Source of the DNA: Streptomyces sp. B21-083
GTDB lineage: Bacteria > Actinomycetota > Actinomycetes > Streptomycetales > Streptomycetaceae
Length of the DNA: 64,000 nt
Assembly (NCBI RefSeq): GCF_036898825.1
Contig: NZ_JARUND010000002.1
Coordinates: forward strand, 3,906,001-3,970,000
Direction of reading: 5' to 3'
The translations under genes and the position numbers were made by a program. Shown piece by piece: positions 1-8,905 of this stretch; within the stretch, counting starts at the first letter, position 1, and every line of letters begins with the position of its first letter. The notes beneath the pieces are model-generated. The model made no database searches. It saw only the letters and a list, made by a program, of their open reading frames with translations, and was not told the DNA's origin.

Positions 1-65
1 TCACCAAGTTCGGACCGGACAAGGGAACGGCCACCAAGCCCACCCCCACCCTCCGCTCCCGACCC

Positions 66-137
66 GGCCGTGTGCCCGAGTGGTTCAGGGATTCGCCTGC
101 AAAGCGAATTACGCGGGTTCGATTCCCGCCACGGCCT
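66..137 (+). tRNA. tRNA-Cys (anticodon GCA)
   Basis: A full cloverleaf can be folded. The 7-bp acceptor stem is GGCCGTG (66-72) with CACGGCC (130-136). The anticodon stem is TTCGC/GCGAA around the loop CTGCAAA, with anticodon GCA at 99-101. The T arm is GCGGG-TTCGATT-CCCGC (113-129). The discriminator base is U (137), as expected for tRNA-Cys. CCA is not encoded. No second tRNA is visible nearby. The 65 bases before it hold nothing I can assign. Confidence 0.93.
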
Positions 138-319
138 CAAACAGCCCGACCGTCGCGTACAGCTGGGGCGGCCCTCCTGGAGAGGGTTGCCCCAGCTGCC
201 GTTCACCCTGGTCTTCGCCTCATCTGGCGAATCTGGCGTACCTGGCGCATCTGGGACAGAACCAGACCTACATCCCACCTAGCGTCGTGCCGCCGATCGG
301 CACCGACGAGAGGACCACG

Positions 320-853
320 ATGCCCGAGCAGACCAGCGCCGCACCGGAGGGCTACACCACCGTCGCGCCCTGGGTCGTCACCGACGACACGGGGGCGTTC
401 CTCGACTTCGTCACCCAGGCGTTCGACGGAGAGGAGTTGGGGCGGGTGCTGACGGAGCACGGCTCCGTCGGACACGGCGAGATCCGCGTCGGTGACACCG
501 TCGTCCTTGCCTTCGACCGGAGTGCTGACTGGCCTGTCATGCCGAGTCTGCTGCGCGTGTTCGTCGCCGACGCGGACAAGGCGTTCGCGCAAGCCCTCGC
601 CGCCGGCGGCCGCGTCGTCACCGCTGCGGCGACCCACGCCTTCGGCCAGCGCGGAGGCCGCGTCAAGGACCCCTTCGGGAACATCTGGTGGGTGGTCAGC
701 CGCGTCGAGGACGTCTCCGAGGAGGAGATGTGGAAGCGACTGCAGGACCCCGTGTACGCCGATGCCATGCGCGTGGCCCAGGAGACGTTCGACGCCGAGC
801 TCAGTGGTCGTCACCACGGGCGCAGCAGTACACCCGTGAGGCCAACCGGCTGA
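320..853 (+). CDS. VOC superfamily (glyoxalase/PhnB-like) protein
   Basis: This encodes 177 residues. ATG 320 is preceded by GAGAGGA at a good distance, and the open frame continues upstream only through the tRNA. The pattern fits one vicinal-oxygen-chelate beta-alpha-beta-beta-beta domain of the PhnB/glyoxalase type: an N-terminal APWVVTDDTGAFLDFV strand-helix, a central GHGEIRVGDTVVLAFD, and a C-terminal RGGRVKDPFGNIWWVV. The DPFGN(I)W signature is typical of this family. Members bind a metal or act as resistance or isomerase proteins, so the substrate cannot be named. It stands alone, convergent with the next gene. Confidence 0.8.
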   Translation: MPEQTSAAPEGYTTVAPWVVTDDTGAFLDFVTQAFDGEELGRVLTEHGSVGHGEIRVGDTVVLAFDRSADWPVMPSLLRVFVADADKAFAQALAAGGRVVTAAATHAFGQRGGRVKDPFGNIWWVVSRVEDVSEEEMWKRLQDPVYADAMRVAQETFDAELSGRHHGRSSTPVRPTG

Positions 854-874
854 CCCACGCCGGACAGCCGGCTC

Positions 875-1741
875 TCAGAGCACCCTGCCCGCCTCGCCGT
901 CGAAGTCGATCGTCTGCGCGCGGCGCAGCAGCCACAGCGTGAAGGCGAGGGTCGAGACGTCCGTGTTGAGGCGGTGCAGGGTTGCCTCTGCCTCGTTCCA
1001 GGTGAGGACCGTGCCCGTGCTGCCGTCCAGGACCAGGCTGTTGCTCCCCGACAGGTGGCCCAGGCGGATCAAGTCGCCTGCGGCCTCCGGGAGTTCGGTC
1101 GCCGGGTATGCGTCATCCTCGTCCGCGCGGTACTCCGCGAGCGTCGGCAGCGGTATGTCGGTGTCCAGGTGGAAGTGGGTGCCGTCCTCCGGGAGTCCCG
1201 TGCAGCTCAGGAAGCGGCGGGTCGGCTCGTGGGTGAGCGGGGCCGGGAAGTCGACGTCCTCGAAGCGGGCCACCTTGGCGTGGCCGAACTCCTGCTCAAG
1301 GAGCCGGGCGGGCAGGTCGAGGGCGAGGCCCGACTCCGCGCCGGCGGCGGCGATCCGGGCCAGGGGGCGGATCAGGGCGGCCATCTTCCAGTACGGCAGC
1401 ACATCGCCGCTGGTGCCCCGGGCGAACACCATCAGCAGGTGCCGGGAGGTCTCCGCCAGCGTCCGCGGGCCGAACCCGTCTACGGAGAAGGCCAGTTGGC
1501 CTCGCGCTGCTGCCATCTCCTCCGTCGCCGCCGCGAACCGCCGCAGCACTTCCAGCGAGGAGGCGGGCGGGCGCCGGTCCAGCGGGGCGGGGCTGTTGTG
1601 TGTCGAGTCCGCCACCGTCCGCAGGGCCCCGGTACGCACTGCTCCGGTGCGCGGTGCGCCGAACCTCACCTGGCCCTTGCCGGCAGGCAGTCCTACGCGC
1701 GTCAGCGGCTTGCCCCTGGTCAGAGTGATCGTCGTGCTCAT
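875..1741 (-). CDS. SUKH-4-like (immunity-type) protein
   Basis: This encodes 288 residues from ATG 1741, with a GGGGGAAA ribosome site just upstream. The C-terminal two thirds fit the SUKH-4 pattern: an FLSCTGLPEDGTHFHLD segment, then GDLIRLGHLSGSNSLVLDG, then GTVLTWNEA and an RLNTDVSTLAFTLWLL helix. SUKH proteins are commonly immunity proteins of polymorphic toxins, but some are housekeeping. The first ~110 residues are a less conserved, partly Ala/Arg-rich extension. No toxin gene is adjacent; the neighbours are a VOC protein (convergent) and the molybdenum hydroxylase operon. The family call rests on motif resemblance only. Confidence 0.6.
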   Translation of the reverse strand: MSTTITLTRGKPLTRVGLPAGKGQVRFGAPRTGAVRTGALRTVADSTHNSPAPLDRRPPASSLEVLRRFAAATEEMAAARGQLAFSVDGFGPRTLAETSRHLLMVFARGTSGDVLPYWKMAALIRPLARIAAAGAESGLALDLPARLLEQEFGHAKVARFEDVDFPAPLTHEPTRRFLSCTGLPEDGTHFHLDTDIPLPTLAEYRADEDDAYPATELPEAAGDLIRLGHLSGSNSLVLDGSTGTVLTWNEAEATLHRLNTDVSTLAFTLWLLRRAQTIDFDGEAGRVL

Positions 1742-1900
1742 CGTTTCCCCCGCGCATGGTTGCTCACGGTCCCCCGGACGCGACGTCGAAAACGTCCGCT
1801 GCCCGGCAGGCCCTCCCACTGCCCAGAACACTACGCGGCACCACTGACAACGGCCTCTGGCCTGGGACGAAGGCCCAAATCGGCGGTCGACCGTCCGCCC

Positions 1901-2044
1901 TCAGCCGAAGTACACGCCACCCACGACGACCACGACCGCCGCCACCAGGAACAGCAGCACCCACGCCAGCACCTTGCCGGGCGTCGGCCCGGGTTCGTAG
2001 CGCTGCGGCTCCTCCGGATTCGGAGCCGGACTCGGATTCGTCAT
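1901..2044 (-). CDS. 47-residue single-pass membrane peptide
   Basis: A small frame overlaps the stop of the molybdopterin subunit in an ATGA arrangement (2041-2044), so it is probably translationally coupled to it. The N-terminal half is proline-rich (MTNPSPAPNPEEPQRYEPGP). The C-terminal half is one hydrophobic helix, VLAWVLLFLVAAVVVVVGG. I do not recognise a family. It could anchor or simply accompany the dehydrogenase, and it is the last gene of the leftward operon. Confidence 0.6.
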   Translation of the reverse strand: MTNPSPAPNPEEPQRYEPGPTPGKVLAWVLLFLVAAVVVVVGGVYFG

Positions 2045-4350
2045 GGTGTCGTCACCACCGCGGCCTGGGGGCGGATCGGCAGGCGGTTCACCGGGCGGCC
2101 CGTCGCCGCGCGTACCGCCGACGCGATGGCCGCCGGGCACGTCACCACCGGTACCGCGCTCGCCGCCTTCGCGCCGAAGGGGGCGACCACGTCCCGCTCC
2201 TCGACCAGCTTGACGATGCGGATGTCGGGGGCGTCCAGCGCGGTCGGCAGGGCGTAGCCCGTGAGGTCGGGGTGGCGGATCAGCCCGCGCGCGGAGCGCA
2301 GGTTCTCCGTGAGGGCGATGCCGACGCCCTGGGTGACGCCCGCCTCGATACGGGCCGCCAGCTGCGCCGGGTTGAGGACGCGGCCGACGTCCTGGGCCAG
2401 CGCCAGTTCCACCACGCGTACCGAGCCGAGCTCGATGTCGACGTCCACCACCGCGCGGATCGCGCAGAAGGCGAGGCCCACGAAGGCGTCGCCCTGGCCC
2501 GCCTCGTCGAGGGGTTCCGTGGGATGCGGGCGGCACTGGGCCGTGGCCCACAGTTCCTTGCCGTCCAGGGCCTCCGTCACCGTGGTCGACAGGACACCGT
2601 CGTACGAGGTGATCTTGCCGTCGGTGATCTGGAGCAGCTCCGTGGACATGCCGAACTTGTGCGCCAGGGGCTGGAGGAGCTGGGTGCGGACCATTTTCGC
2701 GGCCCGTTCCACCGCGCCGCCGGACACCCAGGTGTGGCGGCCCCTGGCGCCGGGGCCCGCCGGGGGCTGGTCGGTGTCGACGGGGGCCACCTGGACCTCG
2801 TCGATGCCCAGCGTCTCCTGGACGATCTGGCGGGCCAGGGTGGTGAAGCCCTGGCCTGTCTCCACGGCCGCGCACAGGACCGTGGCGATGCCGTCGTGGA
2901 CCTTTACGGTGGCCGTCGAGACCTCGTCCGCGCCCTCGGCGCCGAGCATGTGGACCATGCCCAGGCCGTAGCCGACGCCCCTGCGGACGGCGCTCGGCTC
3001 GCCCGCGCCCTCGGGGCCGCCCGGGAGCAGCCACTCGTCCTCGGGAGTGTCCTTGGGCAGCTGGGGCAGCGGGAAGTCCCGTACCGCCTGGAGGAGTTCG
3101 GCGACCGGCGCGGGGCAGGTGACGGACTGGCCGGTCGGGAGGACGTCTCCGGTGGCCATCGCGTTGCGCAGGCGCAGCTCGGCCGGGTCGGCGCCCAGTT
3201 TCTTCGCCAGCTTGTCCATCTGGGCCTCGTAGGCCGCGCAGACCTGCATGGCGCCCTCGCCGCGCACATGGCCCGAGGGGGGGTTGTTGGTGCGCACCGC
3301 CCAGCCCTCGATGAAGGCGTTGGGGACGACGTAGGGGCCGCAGGCGAAGGAGACAGCCGCCGCGAGGGCCTCCCCGGAGGTGTCCGCGTACGCGCCCGCG
3401 TCGAGCAGGATCTGTGCCTCGACCTTGACGAGCTTGCCGTCGGCGTCCGCGTGGTGGCGGTAGCGGAGGAGGGTGGGGTGTCTGTGGACGTGGCCCAGGA
3501 AGGACTCTTCGCGGGTCGCCGTCAGTTTCACCGGGCAGCCCGTTTTGAGCGCCAGCAGGCCGAGGGGGAGCTGGAAGCCCTGGTCCTCGCGGTCGGCGGT
3601 GGCGCCGGGGACTCCCGTGACGACCACTTTCACCCGTTCCGGTTCCAGGCCGTAGCAGGCGGCCGCGGCGTCGCGGTCGGCGTGCGGGTCCGTGGAGGCG
3701 AGGTACAGCTCCACACCGCCGTCCGGGCGCGGTACGGCAAGGCCCGCCTCGGCGCCGATGGGGGCCGGGTCCTGGCGGCCGATCCGGTAGAGGCCCTCCA
3801 CGACGATCTCGCCGATCGCGTCCGGGTCGCCGTGCCGCAGGGGGATGTGCCGGATCAGGTTGCCGTCGGGGTGCAGCGCTTCGGCCTCGAAGGCCTGCTC
3901 GGGGTCGGTCACCGGGTCGAGTACTTCGTACTCGACGATGACGGCCGCCGCCGCCATGCGCGCGGTGTCCGGGTGGTCGGCGGCGACCGCGGCGATGGGC
4001 TCCCCGTGGTGGCGGACGACCTCTGAGGCGAACATCGGGCGGTCGGCTCTGCCGCGGCCGTGCAGCTCGACCCCCGGCACGTCCTCGTGCGTCACGACGG
4101 CCCGTACGCCGGGCATCTCCCGCGCGTGGGTCGTGTCGATGGAGAGGATGCGCGCGTGCGGGTGCGGTGAGCGCAGTACGGCGGCCCACAGCAGGCCCTC
4201 GGCCCACAGGTCGGCCGCGTACGGGAACGTGCCCTCCGTCTTGGCGCGCGCGTCGGCGGCCGGCAGCGACACGCCGAGGCCGTGCGGGAGTGCCTCCGCG
4301 TCGGGGGCGGTGTCCGCGGCGGTGGTCGCGGTGGCGGCTTCGTTGCTCAC
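2041..4350 (-). CDS. Xanthine dehydrogenase-family molybdopterin-binding subunit
   Basis: This encodes 769 residues and resembles the large molybdenum-cofactor subunit of the xanthine dehydrogenase/CoxL family. The N-terminal half holds the small a/b hammerhead domain (TEGTFPYAADLWAEGLLWAAVLRS). The rest covers the cofactor-binding regions, including GHVRGEGAMQVCAAYEAQMD and VETGQGFTTLARQIV. The C-terminal signature normally reads PFGAKGVGEPP and carries the catalytic Glu; here it is PFGAKAASAVP, so the Glu is missing. The gene starts 4 bases past the end of the FeS gene and overlaps the small membrane gene. The substrate is unknown, and the missing Glu makes ordinary hydroxylase activity doubtful. 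Confidence 0.87.
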   Translation of the reverse strand: MSNEAATATTAADTAPDAEALPHGLGVSLPAADARAKTEGTFPYAADLWAEGLLWAAVLRSPHPHARILSIDTTHAREMPGVRAVVTHEDVPGVELHGRGRADRPMFASEVVRHHGEPIAAVAADHPDTARMAAAAVIVEYEVLDPVTDPEQAFEAEALHPDGNLIRHIPLRHGDPDAIGEIVVEGLYRIGRQDPAPIGAEAGLAVPRPDGGVELYLASTDPHADRDAAAACYGLEPERVKVVVTGVPGATADREDQGFQLPLGLLALKTGCPVKLTATREESFLGHVHRHPTLLRYRHHADADGKLVKVEAQILLDAGAYADTSGEALAAAVSFACGPYVVPNAFIEGWAVRTNNPPSGHVRGEGAMQVCAAYEAQMDKLAKKLGADPAELRLRNAMATGDVLPTGQSVTCPAPVAELLQAVRDFPLPQLPKDTPEDEWLLPGGPEGAGEPSAVRRGVGYGLGMVHMLGAEGADEVSTATVKVHDGIATVLCAAVETGQGFTTLARQIVQETLGIDEVQVAPVDTDQPPAGPGARGRHTWVSGGAVERAAKMVRTQLLQPLAHKFGMSTELLQITDGKITSYDGVLSTTVTEALDGKELWATAQCRPHPTEPLDEAGQGDAFVGLAFCAIRAVVDVDIELGSVRVVELALAQDVGRVLNPAQLAARIEAGVTQGVGIALTENLRSARGLIRHPDLTGYALPTALDAPDIRIVKLVEERDVVAPFGAKAASAVPVVTCPAAIASAVRAATGRPVNRLPIRPQAAVVTTP

Positions 4351-6062
4351 GTCTCGCCTCCGTCCTGGCCGTGAGCCTGGTCATACGCGTGGGAGTCGTG
4401 GTTGCGGGCGGGTTCGAAGCCCGGGGCGTCGAACGCGGAGGGGTTGACGCCGCCTCCGCCCGGTCCGGCCTGGTGCGGGATGCGGGCCTCGCCGTCCTCC
4501 CCGTCGGCGTCGGCGGCGTGCGCCTCGCGTTCGGCGACGACCTCGCGGACCGCCTCCAGGACGCCCCGGTAGCCGGAGCAGCGGCACAGGTTGCCGCACA
4601 GGGCCTGGCGCGTCTCCAGTTCGGTCGGGGCGGGGTTGCCCTCCAGGAGGTCGTGCACGGTCATCGCCATCCCGGGGACGCAGAAACCGCACTGCACGGC
4701 ACCGCACTTGGCGAGCGCCCGCTGTACGTCCGAGGGCCGGCCCTCGGTGGCGAGGCCCTCGACGGTGCGCACCTCGCTGCCGGCGGCGGTGACCGAGGGC
4801 ACCAGGCAGGACGCGACGAGCCGTCCGTCCACCTGGACGTTGCAGGCCCCGCACTCGCCCTGGGAGCAGCCGTCCTTGGCGCCGGCGAGGCCGAGGCGCT
4901 CGCGCAGTACGTAGAGCAGCGACTCGCCGATCCAGGCGTCGGTGACGGGCCGGTCGGAGCCGTTGACGCGCAGCACGTAGGAGGCGAGGGGGTGTTCCTC
5001 GCCGGGGAGTCCGGGGGTCGCGTCGGCGACGTCGGGCTCTGTGGCGGGCTCCTCGTCGGTCGCCGTGGCACCGGATGCCTCGGTGTCCGCGTCCGGCTCA
5101 CCCGCCACGGCCTCCTCAGCGGCCTCCGGCGGGCTTTCCGGCCCGGGAGCAGCCTCGAGCTCCGCGGCGGCTTCTGCGGGGCCGTCAGGCCCTTCGGCGG
5201 GGTCGTGCGGGACCTCGGCGGAGCCATGATCGTCATCGTCGGCCGCGTGACCCGCTTCCGTACCGGCGTGACCGGATACGTCGGCCGGGTGACCGATCCC
5301 GTCGGCCGTACGACCGGAGCCGCCCGTTTGGCGCTCCGTATCGTGCCCGGTTTCGGGCGCGTACGTCGTCCCCGCGCCCATCGTGCCGTCCGATGCCGGC
5401 TCGGGGTCGATTCCGGCCGCCCAGGGCTGGCCCGCTCCCTCCGTCGCCCAGGGCGCGGGCGCGCCACCAGGGAGCGTGGCGGGCGGCGTGCCACCCCACT
5501 GCTCGACCAGCGCCGACGTACTGAACTCGCCCGATTCGTCCGGGAGGTCGCCCCCGGCGACGGGGATCCGCCACTCCCCGGTGACCTCGCGGCCCGGGAC
5601 TCCGGGAGCCGCGGCGTCCGGCGCGCCGGTTCCCTGGTCGAAGGCCCACTGGCCGGTGGAACTCTGGTCGTAGCTGAACCCGTCCTGCGGCGCGGCCTCC
5701 TGGGGCACGGCGTTCGGGTCCGGCCACTGGGCGCCCCCGGGGGGCGCGGGCGGCATCCCCCACGCGCCCGGAGCACCCTGGGAGCCGTCCTCGGGCCCCG
5801 GCGCCGCAGCTATCTGCGGGGGTACGTAGCCGTGGCCGGGCGCGGCGAGCGGGCTGTCCACGGAGGCCAGGAACGCGTCGATGCCCCCTTCGGGGAGCTT
5901 CACGAAAGCGGTGGCACCGTCGTCGTAGTCACCCTGGGGCAGCGGGTCCCAACGGCCCCCGCCACGGGGAGCGCCTTCCGCGCGCTGGTCCCCGGGCTGC
6001 TCCCGTTGTTGACTCCCGCGCCGGTCTCCGTACTGGTCGTCGCCGTACTGGTCGTCGGTCAC
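4347..6062 (-). CDS. 2Fe-2S subunit of molybdenum hydroxylase with long disordered N-terminus
   Basis: This encodes 571 residues. GTG 6062 overlaps the TGA of the FAD gene (GTGA) with GGGGAGGG upstream. Residues from about 363 on form a normal small iron-sulfur subunit. It has a plant-type ferredoxin cluster (GCSQGECGACN, about 397-407) and a helical second cluster (QCGFC near 460 and CGNLCRCSGY near 490). The first ~360 residues are Gly/Pro/Ala/Asp/Glu-rich low complexity with a GHDTERQTGG-type acidic and histidine-containing stretch, and a ~45-residue tail follows the domain. Usual family length is 150-180 residues, so most of this protein is extra. Its role is to pass electrons from the Mo centre to FAD. 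Confidence 0.85.
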   Translation of the reverse strand: MTDDQYGDDQYGDRRGSQQREQPGDQRAEGAPRGGGRWDPLPQGDYDDGATAFVKLPEGGIDAFLASVDSPLAAPGHGYVPPQIAAAPGPEDGSQGAPGAWGMPPAPPGGAQWPDPNAVPQEAAPQDGFSYDQSSTGQWAFDQGTGAPDAAAPGVPGREVTGEWRIPVAGGDLPDESGEFSTSALVEQWGGTPPATLPGGAPAPWATEGAGQPWAAGIDPEPASDGTMGAGTTYAPETGHDTERQTGGSGRTADGIGHPADVSGHAGTEAGHAADDDDHGSAEVPHDPAEGPDGPAEAAAELEAAPGPESPPEAAEEAVAGEPDADTEASGATATDEEPATEPDVADATPGLPGEEHPLASYVLRVNGSDRPVTDAWIGESLLYVLRERLGLAGAKDGCSQGECGACNVQVDGRLVASCLVPSVTAAGSEVRTVEGLATEGRPSDVQRALAKCGAVQCGFCVPGMAMTVHDLLEGNPAPTELETRQALCGNLCRCSGYRGVLEAVREVVAEREAHAADADGEDGEARIPHQAGPGGGGVNPSAFDAPGFEPARNHDSHAYDQAHGQDGGET

Positions 6063-6952
6063 GACAGTGCCCTCCCCAGTGCTCGTCGGGCCAGCGCGGC
6101 GACGGTGCGCCGCAGATGCAGGACCGCGGGCGGAAGCGGTGGTACGGAGCCGTCCTCGGCCGGAACCGCGTCGGGAATGCAGGCCGCGGCGACGTACTCG
6201 CCGAAGGCACCCAGTGCCTCCGGGACGATCGTGCGGTTGTTGTCCCAGTCGATGAGCCGGGCGACCCACTGCTCGGCGTCCAGGGGGCGCAGCGGCATCG
6301 GCGCTATGGCGCCGACGGCGCACCTGACTCCGCGCCGGGCGGGGTCGAGGACGAGCGCGACGGACGCGAGGGCGCGCCCGGGGCCGGTGCGTCCGGTGGC
6401 CTTCAGGAAGACCTGGGGCGCGTGCAGCAGGGGCACGCGCACGAAGCCGATGAGTTCACCGGCGCGCAGCAGCTCCACGCCGGCCAGCAGGTGCGACACC
6501 GGGATCTCCCGGCGGGCGCCACCGGGGCCCGCGATGATCAGCGTCGCCTCCAGGGCGGCCAGTACGGGAAGCGCGTCCCCCGTAGGGGCGGCCGTCGCGA
6601 TGTTGCCGCCCAGGGTGCCCGCGTTACGGATCTGCGGCGGGCCCGCGGCACGCGCGGAGGCGGCCAGGGCCGGGATCAGTGCGGCGAAGTCGGGGCGGCC
6701 CATCCGCGCGTGGGTGAGTCCGGCGCCGAGCAGGGCGTGGCCGTCCTGGTACTGCCAGCCGCGGATCTCGCTGATCCGGCCGAGGCCGACGAGTGCGGCG
6801 GGCCTGAGCTGCCCGGAATTGACGGTGGCCATGAGGTCGGTGCCGCCCGCCACGGGGACGGCCGTCGGCATGGCGGCGAGCGCCGCGACGGCCTCGTCCA
6901 GCGAGGCGGGCAGCGTCACGGCCTGCGCCGCCTGCGGTGCGTGCGTGGTCAA
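6059..6952 (-). CDS. FAD-binding subunit of xanthine dehydrogenase-family enzyme
   Basis: This encodes 297 residues, the normal length for the CoxM/XdhB-type flavoprotein. FAD-binding motifs are PVAGGTDLMATVNSG (N-terminal) and NAGTLGGNIATAAPTGDALPVL (middle); a C-terminal CO dehydrogenase flavoprotein-like domain follows. I chose TTG 6952 because GGGAAGGGG lies just upstream and because a longer frame would add a non-family arginine-rich leader. It is the first gene of the leftward FAD-FeS-Mo-small membrane peptide operon, with 4-base overlaps between genes. It would transfer electrons from the FeS clusters to NAD or another acceptor. Confidence 0.85.
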   Translation of the reverse strand: MTTHAPQAAQAVTLPASLDEAVAALAAMPTAVPVAGGTDLMATVNSGQLRPAALVGLGRISEIRGWQYQDGHALLGAGLTHARMGRPDFAALIPALAASARAAGPPQIRNAGTLGGNIATAAPTGDALPVLAALEATLIIAGPGGARREIPVSHLLAGVELLRAGELIGFVRVPLLHAPQVFLKATGRTGPGRALASVALVLDPARRGVRCAVGAIAPMPLRPLDAEQWVARLIDWDNNRTIVPEALGAFGEYVAAACIPDAVPAEDGSVPPLPPAVLHLRRTVAALARRALGRALS

Positions 6953-7242
6953 ACCGGCTGCCCCTTCCCGCTGCCCCACCTGGTCCCACCTGTGTTGCCG
7001 TACGGTACGTGCTGACAGGGCGGACGTGGCAACTCTGGCACATTCTCGCGAGACCCGAACGCGGGGGTCCGCTAGGAGGCATTCACCCCTCTCGCCAGGC
7101 GGATGGTCCGTTTTCGCACGGCATCGCCGATCAGTTCCAATTGCGCTCTTCGGTGCCCCTTGTGTGCGTTTCTCCTCGCAGGGGACGGGTTTTCGAAGTC
7201 CCGGTGCCCCGCTTACGGCGACACACCGATTCCCCGGCCGCC
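6953..7242. other. Intergenic region upstream of the molybdenum hydroxylase operon
   Basis: These 290 bases separate the GH20 stop from the FAD-subunit start. The operon promoter should lie here. I see no convincing -35/-10 pair, no strong hairpin and no likely gene. Confidence 0.4.
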
Positions 7243-8904
7243 TCACACGTTCGGGGGCGTTCCCTCGATCGGGCGTCCGAGAACGCCGGGCCGCTGTTGC
7301 CACGGACGTGGCCCGGCGGGCGGCCGGTAACCGACGCCGAGGGCGTCAAGTCGCCCGTAGTGGGCGGTCATCCGGCGTTCGAAGTCGGCGAAGTCCCGTG
7401 TCGCGGGGGCGGGCAGGGCGCTCCAGGCGACCTCCGCGAAGGCGGCCAGCCGAGGAAAGGCCTGGTAGTCCACGCGCCCCGCGTCCTCCATCACCTCGGT
7501 CCACAGGTTGGCCTGGGTGCCGAGGACGTGCCGCGTCTCCTTCGGGCCCAACTCCGGGGGAACCGGCTCGAAACGGAAGACATCCTCCAGTGTGCGGACG
7601 TACCCGATGGGGACGGGTTCGTCGGTGCCCTCGTGCTGACGGTGGTCCAAGTACACCTGCTGTTCGGGGCACATGACGACGTCGTGACCCGCGCGCGCGG
7701 CAGTGATGCCGCCCGCGTATCCGCGCCAGGAGGAGACGGCGGCGCCCGGTGCGAGACCGCCCTCCAGGATCTCGTCCCAGCCGATGAGCCGACGCCCGCG
7801 CGCGGTGAGCCACTTGTCGAAGTGTCCGATGAACCACGACTGCAGCCCGTCCTCGTCCACGAGCCCGAGTTCGTGGACCCGGGCCTGCGCGGTGGGCGAC
7901 TGCCGCCACTGGTCCTTGGGGCACTCGTCACCGCCGATGTGCACGAACTCCCCCGGGAACAGGCCGAGGACTTCCTCGAAGACGCCCTCGAAGAAGCGCA
8001 GGGTGTTGTCAGTGGGGGCGAGTACGTTTTGGTTGATGCCCCAGGTGTCCCAGACGGAGAGGGAGGTCGTGTCGATGACGTCTGTGTTGCCGAGTTCCGG
8101 ATACGCGGCGATCGCGGCCTGCGAGTGCCCCGGTACGTCGATTTCGGGGACCACGCTGATATGCCGCTCGGCGGCGTAGGCGACGATCTCGCGGATGTCG
8201 TCCTGGGTGTAGAAGCCCCCGTGCGGCTTCTCCTCCCAGAGCGGTGAGGCACGGTGGCCGAATTTGGTCCGGGCCCGCCACGAACCGACCTCCGTCAGCC
8301 TCGGGTACCGCTTGATCTCGACGCGCCAGCCCTGGTCGTCCGTCAGATGGAAGTGGAAGACGTTGAGTTTGTGCGCCGCCATCAGGTCCAGGTAGCGCAG
8401 GACGCCTTCCTTGGGCATGAAGTGCCGGGCGACGTCGAGCATGAGTCCGCGCCAGCGGAAGCGGGGGCTGTCCTCGACGGTGATGTGCGGCACGCCCCAG
8501 ACACGGTCGCGGCCGAGCGGGGCCTTTCGGTACGCGTCGGGGCCGAGCAGCTGCCGCAGTGTCTGGGCGCCCCAGAAGACCCCGGCCGCGCTGCCGCCCT
8601 CGATGAGGACGCCGGACGGGTCGCTGACTAGGCGGTACTCCTCGGGGGCGAGTTCTGGATCGAGCTGGAGCCCGATGCCGTCCCCGTCGGTGTCGTCGAG
8701 TTCGCGGCCCTCGCGCAGCGGCAGGCCGGTGGCCTGCCAGAGGACGGTGCGCAGCCAGTGACCGACACCCTCAGCCCCGGTGCCGACGTAGAGCCGGGAA
8801 TGCGCCGACAGCCGCACCTCGCCGGAACCCGCGACGACGCGGCGGGGCGCGGGAACCAGACCCGTCATCGATGTCACGCCAGTCACATCAGTCATGTGAG
8901 TCAC
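7243..8904 (-). CDS. GH20 beta-N-acetylhexosaminidase
   Basis: This encodes 553 residues in glycoside hydrolase family 20, removing terminal GlcNAc/GalNAc from chito-oligosaccharides by substrate-assisted catalysis. The N-terminal GH20b domain (about 15-145) is followed by the barrel (FRWRGLMLDVARHFMP, HFHLTDDQGWR). The catalytic Asp-Glu pair is D326-E327 in HIGGDECPKDQW. No signal peptide is visible, so it is probably intracellular and acts on imported dimers. GTG 8904 has AAGGA five bases upstream; ATG 8895 is the alternative. It directly follows the two sugar permeases, as dasD follows dasABC or as in the related GlcNAc cluster of S. coelicolor. Confidence 0.93.
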   Translation of the reverse strand: MTHMTDVTGVTSMTGLVPAPRRVVAGSGEVRLSAHSRLYVGTGAEGVGHWLRTVLWQATGLPLREGRELDDTDGDGIGLQLDPELAPEEYRLVSDPSGVLIEGGSAAGVFWGAQTLRQLLGPDAYRKAPLGRDRVWGVPHITVEDSPRFRWRGLMLDVARHFMPKEGVLRYLDLMAAHKLNVFHFHLTDDQGWRVEIKRYPRLTEVGSWRARTKFGHRASPLWEEKPHGGFYTQDDIREIVAYAAERHISVVPEIDVPGHSQAAIAAYPELGNTDVIDTTSLSVWDTWGINQNVLAPTDNTLRFFEGVFEEVLGLFPGEFVHIGGDECPKDQWRQSPTAQARVHELGLVDEDGLQSWFIGHFDKWLTARGRRLIGWDEILEGGLAPGAAVSSWRGYAGGITAARAGHDVVMCPEQQVYLDHRQHEGTDEPVPIGYVRTLEDVFRFEPVPPELGPKETRHVLGTQANLWTEVMEDAGRVDYQAFPRLAAFAEVAWSALPAPATRDFADFERRMTAHYGRLDALGVGYRPPAGPRPWQQRPGVLGRPIEGTPPNV

Positions 8905-8905
8905 G

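Noticed and set aside
1-65. 3' end of a gene entering from the left edge
   Set aside because: All frames are too short to judge and none shows a family pattern before the tRNA.
66-320. tRNA-Cys as an attachment site of an integrated element
   Set aside because: No integrase gene and no repeated tRNA 3' end were found in the window.
1756-4026. Long plus-strand frames opposite the molybdenum hydroxylase genes
   Set aside because: They are mirror frames of well-identified genes, with His/Gly/Arg-rich composition and no motifs.
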